Counted from the first letter of the stretch, positions 38,798-48,580 are shown. The stretch: 52,619 nucleotides of DNA from SURF-21 sp964510515 (GCA_964510515.1 CAZEAU010000019.1:1-52619); one strand, 5' to 3'. The notes: generated from the letters alone by a model not told the origin. Numbers and translations are program-made.

Positions 38798-40498
38798 TCA
38801 CAGGAATAGGGGCACGTGGCGGAAGGCGGCGGTGTCGAAGAGCCCCCGATCGGTCAGCTTGAGCTCCGGGATCACCGGCAGGGCCATGAAGGACAGGGCC
38901 ATGAAGGGGTCTTCGAGGGGACATCCCATGCCTCGCGCCGCCTGCTGGAGTGCCTGCACGCGGTCCCTCACCTCCCGCAGGGGAAGGCTGGACATCAGCC
39001 CGGCCACGTCGAGGGGCAAATCGGCCACGACCTCGCCGCCGCGCACCACCACCTGCCCGCCCCCCATCCTCTCCACCGCCTTCGCCGCAGCCATGATCTC
39101 GCCGTCCGAGGTCCCCAGCGCGATGAGGTTGTGGGAATCGTGCGCCACGGTCGAGGCCATGGCTCCCTCGCGCAGTCCGAAGCCGCGCATGAAGCCGATG
39201 CCCACGTTGCCCGTCCCGCGGTGCCTCTCGAACACGCACGCCTTGAGGAGGTCGCGGGAGACGTCGCTCACCGCCATGCCGCCCTTGACCTTGACCGCCT
39301 CGGTGAGCGTGGAGGTGACGATCTGGTTCGGGGTCACCCCGATGACCAGCATCCTCTCCCCCTGTGCTCGCACTCCTATGCCCCCCGTCCTCTCCCAGGC
39401 TATGCGCATGGCCGCCGGCGCCGCGACCCCCGCAGGTACCTCCACCGCCAGCTCGCCGCCCTCCGCGACCATCTCACCCTCCTTGTAGACCTGCAGCACC
39501 CTGAAATGCTCGAGGTCTTCCAGCACCGCCAGGTCCGCCCTCCAGCCGGGCACGATCCCGCCCCTGCGAGCCAGGGCGAAGCGGCGCGCGGGGTAGAGGG
39601 TGACCATGCGCACCGCGGTGATGGGATCGAGCCCGAGCCGTACCGCCTTGCGCAGGATGTGGTCCATGTGCCCCTCGTCCAGGAGATCCTTGGGCTGGCG
39701 GTCGTCGTCCACGAAGATGCAGCGGCCGGCGCTCGCAGTCCCCACGATGGGCAGGAGGGCCTCCATGTTCCTGGCCGTCGAGCCCTCCCTGATGTAGATG
39801 AACATGCCCTTGGCCAGTTTCTCCGCCGCCTCGTCCTCGCTCACGCACTCGTGGTCCGACTCCACGCCGGCGGCGATGTAGGCGTCCAGCCGCCGCCCCC
39901 CGAGGCCCGGCGCATGGCCGTCGATGGGAAGCCCTTCGCAGGCGGTTATCTTGGCCATCACCGCGGGGTCGGCGGCGATCACCCCCGGGAAGTTCATCAC
40001 CTCCCCCAGGCCGATCACCTTCTCCTCCTCCAGGAGAGGTATGAGATCCTGCGCCTCCAGCACCGCCCCCGCCGTCTCCACCGGGGTGGCCGGCACGCAT
40101 GACGGCAGCATCACGAAGACGTCAAGCGGCAGCCCCCGGCCGCTGCTCATCATGTAGCGTATGCCCTCCAGACCCAGGACGTTGGCGATCTCGTGATAAT
40201 CGGTGACCACCGCCGTCGTCCCCGCGGGCACGACGGCGCGCGCGTATTCGGGGAGGCTGACCATGGACGACTCTATATGTACGTGACCGTCGATGAACCC
40301 CGGGCAGAGGTAGGAGCCGCCCAGGTCCACCTTGCGCCGTGCGGGGCGGTCGCCGAATCCCGCTATCATGCCACCGCTCACCGCGACCGAGCCCTCCTCC
40401 ACCACCCCGGAGAAGACGTCCACGATCCTGGCTCCTGCCAGGAGGAGGTCGGCCTCCGCCTCCCCGCGCGCCACAGCCGCGAAATCCTCCGCCTTCAT
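38798..40498 (-). CDS. ade: Adenine deaminase
   Basis: A 566-residue amidohydrolase of the adenine deaminase (Ade) family, converting adenine to hypoxanthine and ammonia with a dinuclear metal site. The metal-binding start is PGFIDGHVHIESSM; further ligands lie in VIGLGEVMNFPGV, IDGHAPGL and SDHECVSEDEA. The C-terminal Ade-specific domain has STVAHDSHNLIALG and the end MALPVIPELKLTDRGLFD. Length is normal. GGGGAGGGGG precedes the ATG. It is the last gene after the RND exporter and alcohol dehydrogenase genes on the same strand, but nothing links their functions clearly. Confidence 0.92.
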   Translation of the reverse strand: MKAEDFAAVARGEAEADLLLAGARIVDVFSGVVEEGSVAVSGGMIAGFGDRPARRKVDLGGSYLCPGFIDGHVHIESSMVSLPEYARAVVPAGTTAVVTDYHEIANVLGLEGIRYMMSSGRGLPLDVFVMLPSCVPATPVETAGAVLEAQDLIPLLEEEKVIGLGEVMNFPGVIAADPAVMAKITACEGLPIDGHAPGLGGRRLDAYIAAGVESDHECVSEDEAAEKLAKGMFIYIREGSTARNMEALLPIVGTASAGRCIFVDDDRQPKDLLDEGHMDHILRKAVRLGLDPITAVRMVTLYPARRFALARRGGIVPGWRADLAVLEDLEHFRVLQVYKEGEMVAEGGELAVEVPAGVAAPAAMRIAWERTGGIGVRAQGERMLVIGVTPNQIVTSTLTEAVKVKGGMAVSDVSRDLLKACVFERHRGTGNVGIGFMRGFGLREGAMASTVAHDSHNLIALGTSDGEIMAAAKAVERMGGGQVVVRGGEVVADLPLDVAGLMSSLPLREVRDRVQALQQAARGMGCPLEDPFMALSFMALPVIPELKLTDRGLFDTAAFRHVPLFL

Positions 40499-40537
40499 CC
40501 CCGCGCCCCCTCCCCTGCCTCGCGCCGCCGTCCGCGG

Positions 40538-41551
40538 CTAGATCACGTTCCCCTCTTCCGGCTCACCGGGCTGCCGAAGCCCCTCGCTGGGGTAGGCCTT
40601 CATCTCCAGGATGACCTTGAGGGCCTCTTCCCGCATGGCGTAATCGAAAGCCTGCAGCCCCATCTCCAGCGGGAACCTGCGGTCGATGAGGTCCTGCACG
40701 TTGACCACCCCCCGCAGCAGGGCCCGCACGGCGGGCTCGAAGGGCCCGCAGCGCGAGCCCACGATGCTGATCTCGTTCACCACCAGGGAGGAGATATCCA
40801 CGCTCACCGACTCCACGTAGGTGCTCTTCTGCACGATGATGCCGCCCGGGTCCACCAGCGTGCGGGCGAGGTCGAAGCCCTCGGGGCTGCCCGTGGACTC
40901 CACAACGACGTCAAAACGCTCGCCCCGGTCGATGCCCTTCTCCATCACCGTCCTTATCCCCAGGCGGTCGAGGACCTTGAGCTTGTGCACGTAGCGGCCC
41001 ACCGCGAGGAGGGAGCAACCGCTCAGGCGCATGACCTGCGCGGCCATCAGCCCCAGCTTGCCGTCGCCGAGCACGGCAACCCTGTGCCCGGGGCTGACGT
41101 GGACCTGTTCCAGGATGCGGAAGCAAGCCGCCAGGGGCTCGATGAAGACCGCCGAGTACAGGGGCAGGGTATCCGGAACCACGGTGAGGTTGGCCGCGGG
41201 CAGGGCCAGATATTCGGCGAAAGCCCCGTCGCGCCCGCTGATGCCGAGCGTGGTGCGCTCGCGGCAGTGGTTGGCCTTGCCCCCCAGGCAGAGAGAACAC
41301 GCCCCGCAGGCGCAGTTTATCTCCCCCGCTACCCTCTTGCCCACCAGCGCCGGCTCGTGCGCCGAGACCACCACCCCCACGAACTCGTGGCCCGGTATGC
41401 CGATGAAGTCCATGTAGCCACGGGCGATCTCCTTGTCCGTATGACATATCCCCGCGGCCATGACCTTGATCAGCGCCTCCCCCGGACCCGCCTCGGGCAC
41501 GGGCAGGTCATCCCGCAGCTTCAACTCACCGTCGTAATACAACCCGAGCAT
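40538..41551 (-). CDS. Zinc-dependent alcohol dehydrogenase (MDR family)
   Basis: A 337-residue medium-chain dehydrogenase. The catalytic zinc ligands are Cys36 (AGICHTD), His55 and Glu56 (IPGHEF); the structural zinc site is the cluster CACGACSLCLGGKANHC. The NAD(P) site is VAVLGDGKLGLMAAQV. Domain order and size match alcohol / threonine / polyol dehydrogenases. The substrate is unclear. GGAGGAGGTGGGG gives a very strong ribosome site. It lies 43 bases after the RND transporter and 39 bases before adenine deaminase, all on the minus strand. Confidence 0.88.
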   Translation of the reverse strand: MLGLYYDGELKLRDDLPVPEAGPGEALIKVMAAGICHTDKEIARGYMDFIGIPGHEFVGVVVSAHEPALVGKRVAGEINCACGACSLCLGGKANHCRERTTLGISGRDGAFAEYLALPAANLTVVPDTLPLYSAVFIEPLAACFRILEQVHVSPGHRVAVLGDGKLGLMAAQVMRLSGCSLLAVGRYVHKLKVLDRLGIRTVMEKGIDRGERFDVVVESTGSPEGFDLARTLVDPGGIIVQKSTYVESVSVDISSLVVNEISIVGSRCGPFEPAVRALLRGVVNVQDLIDRRFPLEMGLQAFDYAMREEALKVILEMKAYPSEGLRQPGEPEEGNVI

Positions 41552-41594
41552 CGCCCCACCTCCTCCACGCCGCGGGCCGGACCCCCGGCCGCGC

Positions 41595-44114
41595 TCAAGC
41601 CCGGTGATCCGCTCCGGCCGGCTTCAGCTCTCCCGCCTCGGCCACCTCCTGGTCCGAGGTCTGGCGACGCCGTGCGATGAGGGTGATGATGGAGGGCAGC
41701 ACCAGCAGGCTCGCCAGCAGGGACACGGCGAGCGAGAGGGCGGTTATGAGCCCGAAACGCCGGATGGGCATCATCTCCGAAAAGGCCAGGACCAGGAAGG
41801 CCGCCGAGGTGCTGACGGAGCTGGCCACCAGCGGCTTGCCCACCCTGGTGACACACATGTGCAGAGCCTCGGCCACGGTGGCGTCCGTGGAAGAATACTC
41901 CTCCAGGAAGCGGTTGGTGACGTGGATGCCGTAGTCTATGCCCATACCGATGATGAGGGAGACGATGAGCACGGTCATCATGTCCAGGGTCCAGCCCATG
42001 AGCGAGAGGAAGCCCAGCTCCACCGTGATCCCCGCCACCAGCACGGAGAGCGTGGCCAGCCCGTACTTGATGGAGCGGAAGATGAGCATGAGAAAGAGGC
42101 CCGAAAGGCACAGGGCGAGTATCGAGGTCTTGATCTGGGTGGGCACGAGATTGCCCAGCATGTCGGCGGTAAGGGGGGTTATGCCTCCCACCTGAAAGGT
42201 CACGGGCAGGGCCCCGAATTGCGCCTCCACCGCCTGGTTCAACACGCGGTCCTTTTCCACCATCTCCGCGTTGCTGGTGGCCCCCTCGCTGAAGACGGTG
42301 ATCAGGGCGGCCTGGTGGTCGTCGCTCACCAGCTTCCCCTCCTGGGGGCCAAAAAGGGCGCCGATGGCCTGCAGGTCCCGCTCGGCCTCGGCCCTGTCCG
42401 CCGGCAGCCCGGCCGCGAAGTCCCCGCCGGCGGGCACCAGCCCCATCTCCATGCGGTAGTCGTGGACGAGCTCCCCGATGCTCGCGCTGCTATCAAGGCT
42501 GAAATAGGGGGCCTCGGAGATGTCCTCCTGGAAAGCATGCATAGCCGCCATGACCTCGGGCTGCAGAATGTCCCCGGTGAGCAGGATGACGTCCTGCTGC
42601 TGCCCCCCGAAAATGTCCTCCTGCAGGTACTGCGCCTGCAGGGAGGGGATGTCCTGGGGGGCCAGGGCGCGCAGGTCCGGCGTGGTCGTGAGGCGGAAGG
42701 TGCCCATGATGCAGATGAAGACGATAAACCCGTAGATGACCACCACGGCCACAGGGCTACCCTGTGAGATGGCCGCGATCCTGCCCAGGAAACGGTCTGT
42801 GCGCGAGTTGCTGTCCCCGGCGAAGATCTTCACCCCCCGCGGCGCGCGGGTGACGCCCCTGCGCAGGCGGCGTTCCTCGCGCAGTATCATCAGGGCGGGC
42901 AGGAAGGTCACGCTGAAGACGAAGCACATGGTTATGCCGGCGGCGGTCATGTAGCCGAATTCCTGCAGCACGTCGAAATCGGAGAAGCCGAAGGACACGA
43001 ACCCGAAGACGGTGGTGATGCAGGCCAGGAAGATGGCCACGCCCACGGTGACCACGGCCTTGTGGGCCGCCTGGCGGGGCCCGCTCCCCAGCCCGAACTC
43101 CTCGTAGAAGCGGCCCATCATGTACACCAGGTTGCCCAGGCTGATACCCAGCACCAGGGGACCGATTATCGCCGAGACCACGGTGAAGGGGAGGTGGAAC
43201 CAGCCCATGATGCCGTAGATCCACACCGCGGTGAGCACGATGACCGCCAGCGGCAGCAGCACGTCGGTGAATCTCTGGAAGGTGAAGTAGAGCAGGAGCA
43301 TGAGCACGGCCAGGGCTATCAGCGCCATGATCCAGGTGCTGGAGAGCACATAATCCTCCAGGTCCTTGTCGATGGAGGGATCGCCGCTGATATGGACCGT
43401 GGCCGCCGTCTCGCCGCCCTCGAAATAGGAATGGAAGAAGTCCTCCGCCCTGACGGCGAAGGCCTTGCGCTGCGGCGAGTCCAGTTCCGGGTTCACCTTG
43501 AGCAGTATCTTGGCGTAGCGGGCGTCACGGGAGAGCAGCGCCGAGCCCGTTTTCTCCACCGTCCATTTGTAGCCCACCGGGTTGGCCAGGTATGCCCCCA
43601 CGCCCTCCTCGATTATCTGCTCGAAGGGCTTGAGCACGCCCGGGTTGAAAGGGTCCTCCTGCATCATGCCCTCGCCGTAGCCGATCATGGCCGGGACGTC
43701 GCTGAGGATGAGCGCCGCCGCCTCCGCGGTCACGCCGTATTCCTGCACCGCCCTCTGCCTGGCCTGGTCCAGCATGTTGAGCCCGAAGCCGCTCAGATAA
43801 TGCTGCACATAGACGTAGTCGTCCTCGCCCACCGCCTCGGCCATCTCGTCCTCCATGAGGAGGAACTTCTTGATCATGGGGTATTTGAGCAGGCCGTCGC
43901 TCTCCACCATGGGGTATTCGTTGGTGGTCCCCCCAAAGAGCCGGTCGACCTCCGCGAGGGTGCGGGAGGACTCGAACCTGGAGGGGATGAGATCCCGCTG
44001 CCCCGCCCTGATCTCGATGAAGAACATCCCCGCCGCGACGGGCAGGGTGAGCAGCACGCAGACGATGACCACGGCCCGGGCATGATCGCGGCACAGGCGG
44101 GCGAAAAAACTCAC
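41595..44114 (-). CDS. RND / MMPL-family transporter
   Basis: An 839-residue membrane transporter of the RND superfamily, closest in layout to MMPL / hydrophobe exporters. There are two homologous halves, each with one membrane helix, a large extracytoplasmic loop and five clustered helices; a conserved stretch in the second half is LIIGMGIDYGIHVTNRFLEE, mirrored in the first by PLVLGISLGNLVYMMGRFYEE. I chose the GTG at 44114, preceded by GGGAGGG; the longer frame adds 41 residues without membrane features. In actinobacteria such proteins move lipids or glycolipids to the envelope. It is divergent from the AMP-ligase gene, which may supply a lipid substrate. Confidence 0.86.
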   Translation of the reverse strand: MSFFARLCRDHARAVVIVCVLLTLPVAAGMFFIEIRAGQRDLIPSRFESSRTLAEVDRLFGGTTNEYPMVESDGLLKYPMIKKFLLMEDEMAEAVGEDDYVYVQHYLSGFGLNMLDQARQRAVQEYGVTAEAAALILSDVPAMIGYGEGMMQEDPFNPGVLKPFEQIIEEGVGAYLANPVGYKWTVEKTGSALLSRDARYAKILLKVNPELDSPQRKAFAVRAEDFFHSYFEGGETAATVHISGDPSIDKDLEDYVLSSTWIMALIALAVLMLLLYFTFQRFTDVLLPLAVIVLTAVWIYGIMGWFHLPFTVVSAIIGPLVLGISLGNLVYMMGRFYEEFGLGSGPRQAAHKAVVTVGVAIFLACITTVFGFVSFGFSDFDVLQEFGYMTAAGITMCFVFSVTFLPALMILREERRLRRGVTRAPRGVKIFAGDSNSRTDRFLGRIAAISQGSPVAVVVIYGFIVFICIMGTFRLTTTPDLRALAPQDIPSLQAQYLQEDIFGGQQQDVILLTGDILQPEVMAAMHAFQEDISEAPYFSLDSSASIGELVHDYRMEMGLVPAGGDFAAGLPADRAEAERDLQAIGALFGPQEGKLVSDDHQAALITVFSEGATSNAEMVEKDRVLNQAVEAQFGALPVTFQVGGITPLTADMLGNLVPTQIKTSILALCLSGLFLMLIFRSIKYGLATLSVLVAGITVELGFLSLMGWTLDMMTVLIVSLIIGMGIDYGIHVTNRFLEEYSSTDATVAEALHMCVTRVGKPLVASSVSTSAAFLVLAFSEMMPIRRFGLITALSLAVSLLASLLVLPSIITLIARRRQTSDQEVAEAGELKPAGADHRA

Positions 44115-44296
44115 TTTTGCATCCCTCCCACAACAGGCTCGCCGGCGGTACCCTTCAGATAATAAAACATTCTTTTCCTGTAGGTTACTATCCTTTATTC
44201 CCGCGGGCAACGCAGAGTCGCTGCCTCCCCCGCTCATTTGGTAAGATGAAGGGGCCGTTCCGCATGCGTGCCCCGGAGAAAGGCGGGCGAGGGTGG
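44115..44296. promoter_or_regulatory. Divergent control region, RND transporter / AMP ligase
   Basis: 182 bases between divergent genes, AT-rich in the middle (AATAAAACATTC, TTACTATCCTTTATTC around 44160-44200). -10-like words exist on both strands (TATTAT on the minus strand near 44157-44162), but I cannot assign convincing -35 boxes. Confidence 0.35.
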
Positions 44297-45817
44297 ATGA
44301 CCAGGCTCACCGAGATGATAGACGGCTTCACGCAAATCTACCCCGAATACCCCGCGCTATTCTTCGAGCAGCGCGCCTTCACCAGCCACGAGCTCCACGA
44401 CAATACCTGCCGCCTGGGAAACGCCCTGCTCGAACTGGGTCTGCAGCCGGGTGACCTGCTCCTGGCCCACATGGAGAACTGCCCGGAGGCGGTGAATTTC
44501 TGTTCCGCCTGCGCCAAGACGGGCATCATCTTCTGCCCCACCATGTTCCTGCTCAACGCGGAGGAGCTCTCCTGGATAGCGGAGCATTCGCGGGCCGGGT
44601 ACGTGGCCACCACCCCCGACCTGCTCCCCAAGGTGAAGACGGCCTGCCCCGCCCTCTTCGAATCCGGGCGCGTCATCCTCACCGGCCGGGAGGCGGAACC
44701 CGGCACCATCAGCCTCGGGGAGCTGTGCGAGCGACAGCCCAGCCGGCTGCAGAGCAACGCCGACCTCGGTGACGACGACGTGGCGGCGCTGCTCTACACC
44801 GCGGGGACCACCAGCCGCCCCAAGGGGGTCCTGCTCACCCACGGCAACCTGGGGAGCAACGTCCAGGCCCTGGCCGCCTCCCTGCGCATAACCCGGGACG
44901 AGGTGGCGCTTTCCACCCTGCCGCTCTCCCACTCCTACGGGCTCACCACCTCCCTCCTCCCCCTGATCACCGGCATCAGGTCCATCCTCATGCGCTGGTT
45001 CGATGCCGGCGCCGTCTTCGCCTGCACCGAGCGTTTTCACGTGCGCACCATGGCCGGCGTGCCCGCCATGTACATCCAGCTCCTCAACCATCCCCGCGCC
45101 CCGCAGTTCAACGTCAAGAGCTGGAAGAGGCTGCAATGCGGGGCCGCGCCGCTCCCCGAGGAGGTGCTCAAAGCCTTCCGCGACAAGTTCGGGGTCAACC
45201 TCTACGAAGGCTACGGGCTCACCGAGGCCTCGCCGGTGGTGAGCTGCCAGAGCCCCCACCTGCCCTTCAGGCCGGGCTCGGTCGGCCCTCCCCTGCAGGG
45301 GCTGGAGGTGAAGGTCTGCGACGACGACGGGCGCGAGCTGCCCCCGGGCAGCCCCGGGGAGATAATCGTGCGCGGCCCCTCGGTGATGAAGGGCTATTAC
45401 CGGGATCCGGAGGAGACCGAGCGGGCGCTGCGCGGGGGCTGGCTGCACAGCGGCGACATCGGCTACCTGGGCGAGGACGGCTACCTCTTCATCGTGGAGC
45501 TGAAAAAGGACCTCATCATATCGGGGGGGTTCAACCTCTATCCCTCGGAGGTGGAGGGGATGCTGCAGAGGCACCCGGCGGTGGCCGAGGCGGCGGTGGT
45601 CGGCGAGCCGGACCCCATCCGGGGGGAGGTCGCGCACGCTTTCGTCGTCCTGCGCGAGGGCTGCGCGGTCACGGCGAGGGAGCTCATCGATTTCGCGCGC
45701 GCATCGCTGGTCTATTACAAGTGCCCGCAGAAGGTGACCTTCCTGGCCGAGATGCCCCACACTTTCCTCGGCGCCCCCTCGCGGCGCGAGCTGCGTGACC
45801 GCCTCATCGCGCGCTGA
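44297..45817 (+). CDS. AMP-forming acyl-CoA ligase-like, A10 lysine replaced
   Basis: A 506-residue protein of the ANL (acyl-CoA synthetase) superfamily. The phosphate loop is LLYTAGTTSRPKGV; YEGYGLTEASPV and HSGDIGYLGEDGYLFI are the A5 and A7 motifs, and KDLIISGGFNLYPSEVE the hinge region. The C-terminal A10 segment, normally PxTxxGKxxRREL, here reads MPHTFLGAPSRREL, so the catalytic lysine is Ala493. That lysine is needed for adenylation in most relatives, so the enzyme may be impaired or use another residue. Start at 44297 follows GAGGGTGG; ATGs at 44246 and 44264 are possible. It is divergent to the RND exporter and ends four bases before a convergent gene. Confidence 0.85.
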   Translation: MTRLTEMIDGFTQIYPEYPALFFEQRAFTSHELHDNTCRLGNALLELGLQPGDLLLAHMENCPEAVNFCSACAKTGIIFCPTMFLLNAEELSWIAEHSRAGYVATTPDLLPKVKTACPALFESGRVILTGREAEPGTISLGELCERQPSRLQSNADLGDDDVAALLYTAGTTSRPKGVLLTHGNLGSNVQALAASLRITRDEVALSTLPLSHSYGLTTSLLPLITGIRSILMRWFDAGAVFACTERFHVRTMAGVPAMYIQLLNHPRAPQFNVKSWKRLQCGAAPLPEEVLKAFRDKFGVNLYEGYGLTEASPVVSCQSPHLPFRPGSVGPPLQGLEVKVCDDDGRELPPGSPGEIIVRGPSVMKGYYRDPEETERALRGGWLHSGDIGYLGEDGYLFIVELKKDLIISGGFNLYPSEVEGMLQRHPAVAEAAVVGEPDPIRGEVAHAFVVLREGCAVTARELIDFARASLVYYKCPQKVTFLAEMPHTFLGAPSRRELRDRLIAR

Positions 45818-45820
45818 CCC

Positions 45821-46792
45821 TCAAAGGAGAGACATCCCCTTTTCCTCCGCGACGCGGCGCTGCAATTCCTTCACGGCGAGATCGCCCGGGCGGTGGCGCC
45901 CGGAGGATATCTCCTTCACCAGGGAGAGGAGCGCCCCATGCACGGGAACGGGTATGCCCGCCGCGCGGGCCCTCTCCACCACGCGGCCGCTCAGCTGTTC
46001 TATCTCCGTCTCCCTGCCCCTCTCGAGGTCGAGCAGCAGGGGAGGCTTGATGCGCTCCCAGACCGCCTCCCTCCAGGGAGAGGACAGCGGCCCTCCCTCT
46101 CCTGGCGCGCGGGCCGCGGCTTTCGCACATTCCCCGGCCGCCTCCGCGCAGAGCTCGTCGAGTTCCCGCAGCCCGCGCGCCTCCCGCGGAGCCATGCCCG
46201 AGACGGCGCACACGCCGCTCACCGCCGCCGCCGGGCACAGGCGCTTCCACACCTCTTCCTCGAGGTCGCCCGCGAGGGTGACCCTGCCGGGCCGCAGCGG
46301 CCGCAGGGCCTGCGCCAGTTCCCGCAGCGCACCCTCCCCTCCGCCCGCATACGGCGCCAGCACCAGGGAGCGGTACTCCTCCACTTCCACCACGCCGTCT
46401 TCGCCCTCGCGGGCGGACACCCCGGCCAGCCCCGCCAGCGTCCTCTCCTCCCCCACCAGGGCGGCGAGGATGGAGGCGGCGTCGCCGTCCTGCAGGGAGA
46501 GGTAAACGGTATGGCGGTGGACGAACGGGCTCAGCGGGCGCAGGGCATCGCCGCTCGCCCCCGCCCCCACCGCGAGGATGATGGCGTCGTAGGGCGCCCC
46601 CGCCTCCCCGATGCGGCCGACGCGGGGAAAGACCCTTCCCTCCACGTCCCCCCGCACGCGTATGCCGCCCTCCGCGACGGCGGCGGCCCTCTCCGCCCTT
46701 GCCTCGTAGACGGTGATGTCCTGCGCGGCGTCCCCCAGGAGCAGGCAGGCCAGCGAGCCCATGGCCCCGGCCCCGATGACCGCTATCCTCAT
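45821..46792 (-). CDS. Ketopantoate reductase-family dehydrogenase
   Basis: A 323-residue NAD(P)-dependent reductase of the ApbA/PanE family. The N-terminal Rossmann motif is VIGAGAMGSLACLLLG; the central EEVWKRLCPAAAVSGVCAVSG segment carries the Lys expected at the active site, and the C-terminal helical domain ends with VPVHGALLSLVKEI. The family makes pantoate from 2-dehydropantoate, but many members use other 2-keto acids. The ATG at 46792 follows GGAAGGGG; the longer frame runs into the L,D-transpeptidase gene and is rejected. It is the last gene of the minus-strand envelope set. Confidence 0.83.
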   Translation of the reverse strand: MRIAVIGAGAMGSLACLLLGDAAQDITVYEARAERAAAVAEGGIRVRGDVEGRVFPRVGRIGEAGAPYDAIILAVGAGASGDALRPLSPFVHRHTVYLSLQDGDAASILAALVGEERTLAGLAGVSAREGEDGVVEVEEYRSLVLAPYAGGGEGALRELAQALRPLRPGRVTLAGDLEEEVWKRLCPAAAVSGVCAVSGMAPREARGLRELDELCAEAAGECAKAAARAPGEGGPLSSPWREAVWERIKPPLLLDLERGRETEIEQLSGRVVERARAAGIPVPVHGALLSLVKEISSGRHRPGDLAVKELQRRVAEEKGMSLL

Positions 46793-46850
46793 CGCCCCTT
46801 CCTTTCTCCGCACACGGGCGCGGGGGCGAAGGGCGCCCATGCGAGCTTCA

Positions 46851-48050
46851 TCAGGCCCCTTCCTGCACGGGCGCTTCCTCGCCGGAGCCGCTCTCCAGCC
46901 CGGGGTCCTCGGGCCCGACGGTCCCTCCCTTTTCGGGAGGAGGAGAGGGCACCGGGCGGGAGGTCCAGACGAAAACCGGGGTGCCCACGCTGACGTTGTC
47001 GAAAAGCTCCAGTACCGCCCAGTTGGCCATGCGGATGCAGCCATGCGAATAGAGCCCGGGGGTGAGGTTCGCGGTGCCGTGGATGAGCACCGTCCCGCCC
47101 CCGGCGCTGGTCACCAGCGCGCGCACGCCCAGCGGGTTGTCGGATCCGGGCTCTATGCGCGGCGGCATGTCCTTGGACCACTCCACGTTGGGGTTGATCC
47201 AGGCCGGACTCTCTTCCTTGCGGATGATATAGAACTTGCCCAGGGGGGTCGCGTATTTAGGCTCACCCGTGGCCACGTAATAGGTCTTGACCAGGGTGTC
47301 CTGCTTGTACCACTTGAGGGTATTGCTCATGATGTCCACCACCAGCACCGCACTCACGTCGTCGCTGGAGAGGCTGGGCGGCGTCACCGCCACCACCGGC
47401 TCGAGGCTGCGGTCGCTCGAGCACATCGACGACTGCAACGCCTTCAGGGTGGCCTCCACGTCCATCTGCAGGCCGTCCCGGGAGGGAACGAAATCGAGCT
47501 CGCCGGTCTGGAAGTCGAACGCCAGGTAGGCGTTCCTCACCTCCTGACTGATGTCCGCGGCGATGGCGTCCAGCCTCTGCGTCACCACTTCGCTGCTCAT
47601 GAAGCATTCCAGTCCGATATCGATGTTTTTGGGACGGGAGAAAGCGCGGCGGAACACCCTCTCGAAGACGGAGTTGTTCCAGCCCTCGCTGTATGCCTGC
47701 TCCACCAGCCCTTCCACGTCCACCTGCAGGCCCATCTCGCTGGGGTCGAGCGTCCACTCTGCGCCGCGGAAGCTGAGGGTGAAGGGCATCATCAGGGGCT
47801 TTACCGCCAGCTCGCTCACCGCTTCCGTCGCCTCCTCCCGGTCCATGCCGGTTATGTCCACGCCGAGGACGGTGGTATTGGGGAACATCTCTCCGCGATG
47901 GCGCGAGTCCGCGTACAACAGCAGGGAGGAGGCGAGCAGGAAGAAGACCGCGACGACGGCCGCGATGACGGCCGCCCAGCGCACCAGCCCGCTGCGGGGC
48001 CTGAGCAAGGACTTGATCTTCTCCCAGTTGCTCAGCTTCTTTCTCGCCAT
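46851..48050 (-). CDS. L,D-transpeptidase with N-terminal peptidoglycan-binding-like domain
   Basis: A 399-residue membrane-anchored cell-wall enzyme. The basic start (MARKKLSNWEKIKSLLRPR) is followed by a membrane helix near residues 25-46. Residues about 60-215 form a duplicated PG-binding-4-like region (VLGVDITGMDREEATEAVSELA). The YkuD catalytic domain follows, with HGTANLTPGLYSHGCIRM; the nucleophile is Cys338 with His336 in SHGC. The C-terminal 50 residues are Pro/Gly/Glu-rich. It forms 3-3 crosslinks in peptidoglycan outside the membrane. It lies downstream of a zinc-ribbon gene in an envelope-related run. Confidence 0.92.
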   Translation of the reverse strand: MARKKLSNWEKIKSLLRPRSGLVRWAAVIAAVVAVFFLLASSLLLYADSRHRGEMFPNTTVLGVDITGMDREEATEAVSELAVKPLMMPFTLSFRGAEWTLDPSEMGLQVDVEGLVEQAYSEGWNNSVFERVFRRAFSRPKNIDIGLECFMSSEVVTQRLDAIAADISQEVRNAYLAFDFQTGELDFVPSRDGLQMDVEATLKALQSSMCSSDRSLEPVVAVTPPSLSSDDVSAVLVVDIMSNTLKWYKQDTLVKTYYVATGEPKYATPLGKFYIIRKEESPAWINPNVEWSKDMPPRIEPGSDNPLGVRALVTSAGGGTVLIHGTANLTPGLYSHGCIRMANWAVLELFDNVSVGTPVFVWTSRPVPSPPPEKGGTVGPEDPGLESGSGEEAPVQEGA

Positions 48051-48109
48051 TCTTCTTCATCCTCCATGCATGCGAGTCCTCGACGCCGCTTAAGACGCCC
48101 GCGGCGGGC

Positions 48110-48451
48110 TCAACGTTCCTGCCACCTCTCCACGAACGACTGGAAATGGCCGAGAAAAGCGTACTCCGACAGCACCCCCTGCCGCTCCTCGTGCAGGGAG
48201 CGCAGCGTCATCATGTCCCTCGCGGCGCCCCTGCCGCTCTCGCCCTCGATGAGGGCGAGCAGCTCGGCGTGCCTCCTGCGCAGCTCCTCCAGGCGGAGCT
48301 CATAGCCCGGGATATGCATGGCCAGCAGGTCGGCGCCGTCGAAAAGGGACGTGGAACCGCAGCGCGCGCACAAAAACGATCCCTCCCCGGCGCAGGCCTC
48401 CAGGAGCCCGTCGCACAGGGGGCAGCGACGCTCTTCCTCGCTCTGCCGCAA
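48110..48451 (-). CDS. Small zinc-ribbon protein with coiled-coil part
   Basis: A 113-residue protein. The N-terminus has a zinc-ribbon pair, CPLC (residues 10-13) and CARC (28-31), and the rest is helical and charged (LRLEELRRRHAELLALIEG), probably a coiled coil. No specific family recognised. The start is TTG at 48451, supported by GAGGTGAG upstream. It precedes the L,D-transpeptidase by 59 bases on the same strand. Confidence 0.65.
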   Translation of the reverse strand: MRQSEEERRCPLCDGLLEACAGEGSFLCARCGSTSLFDGADLLAMHIPGYELRLEELRRRHAELLALIEGESGRGAARDMMTLRSLHEERQGVLSEYAFLGHFQSFVERWQER

Positions 48452-48580
48452 ACGCTCTCACCTCTGCTCAAAGAGATTATTCCCGTGCCTGGCGGCGCGG
48501 CGTAATGATCCCGGTCACCGCCGTCCTCGCTTCCAGTATTCCCCGCGCCCGGTCGCCCTTAACGCCGCCCGGCACACAAA

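Noticed and set aside
45821..47044. Ketopantoate reductase-like gene starting at 47044
   Set aside because: The extension overlaps the L,D-transpeptidase coding region and lacks family similarity. The ATG at 46792 has a good ribosome site and begins at the Rossmann strand.
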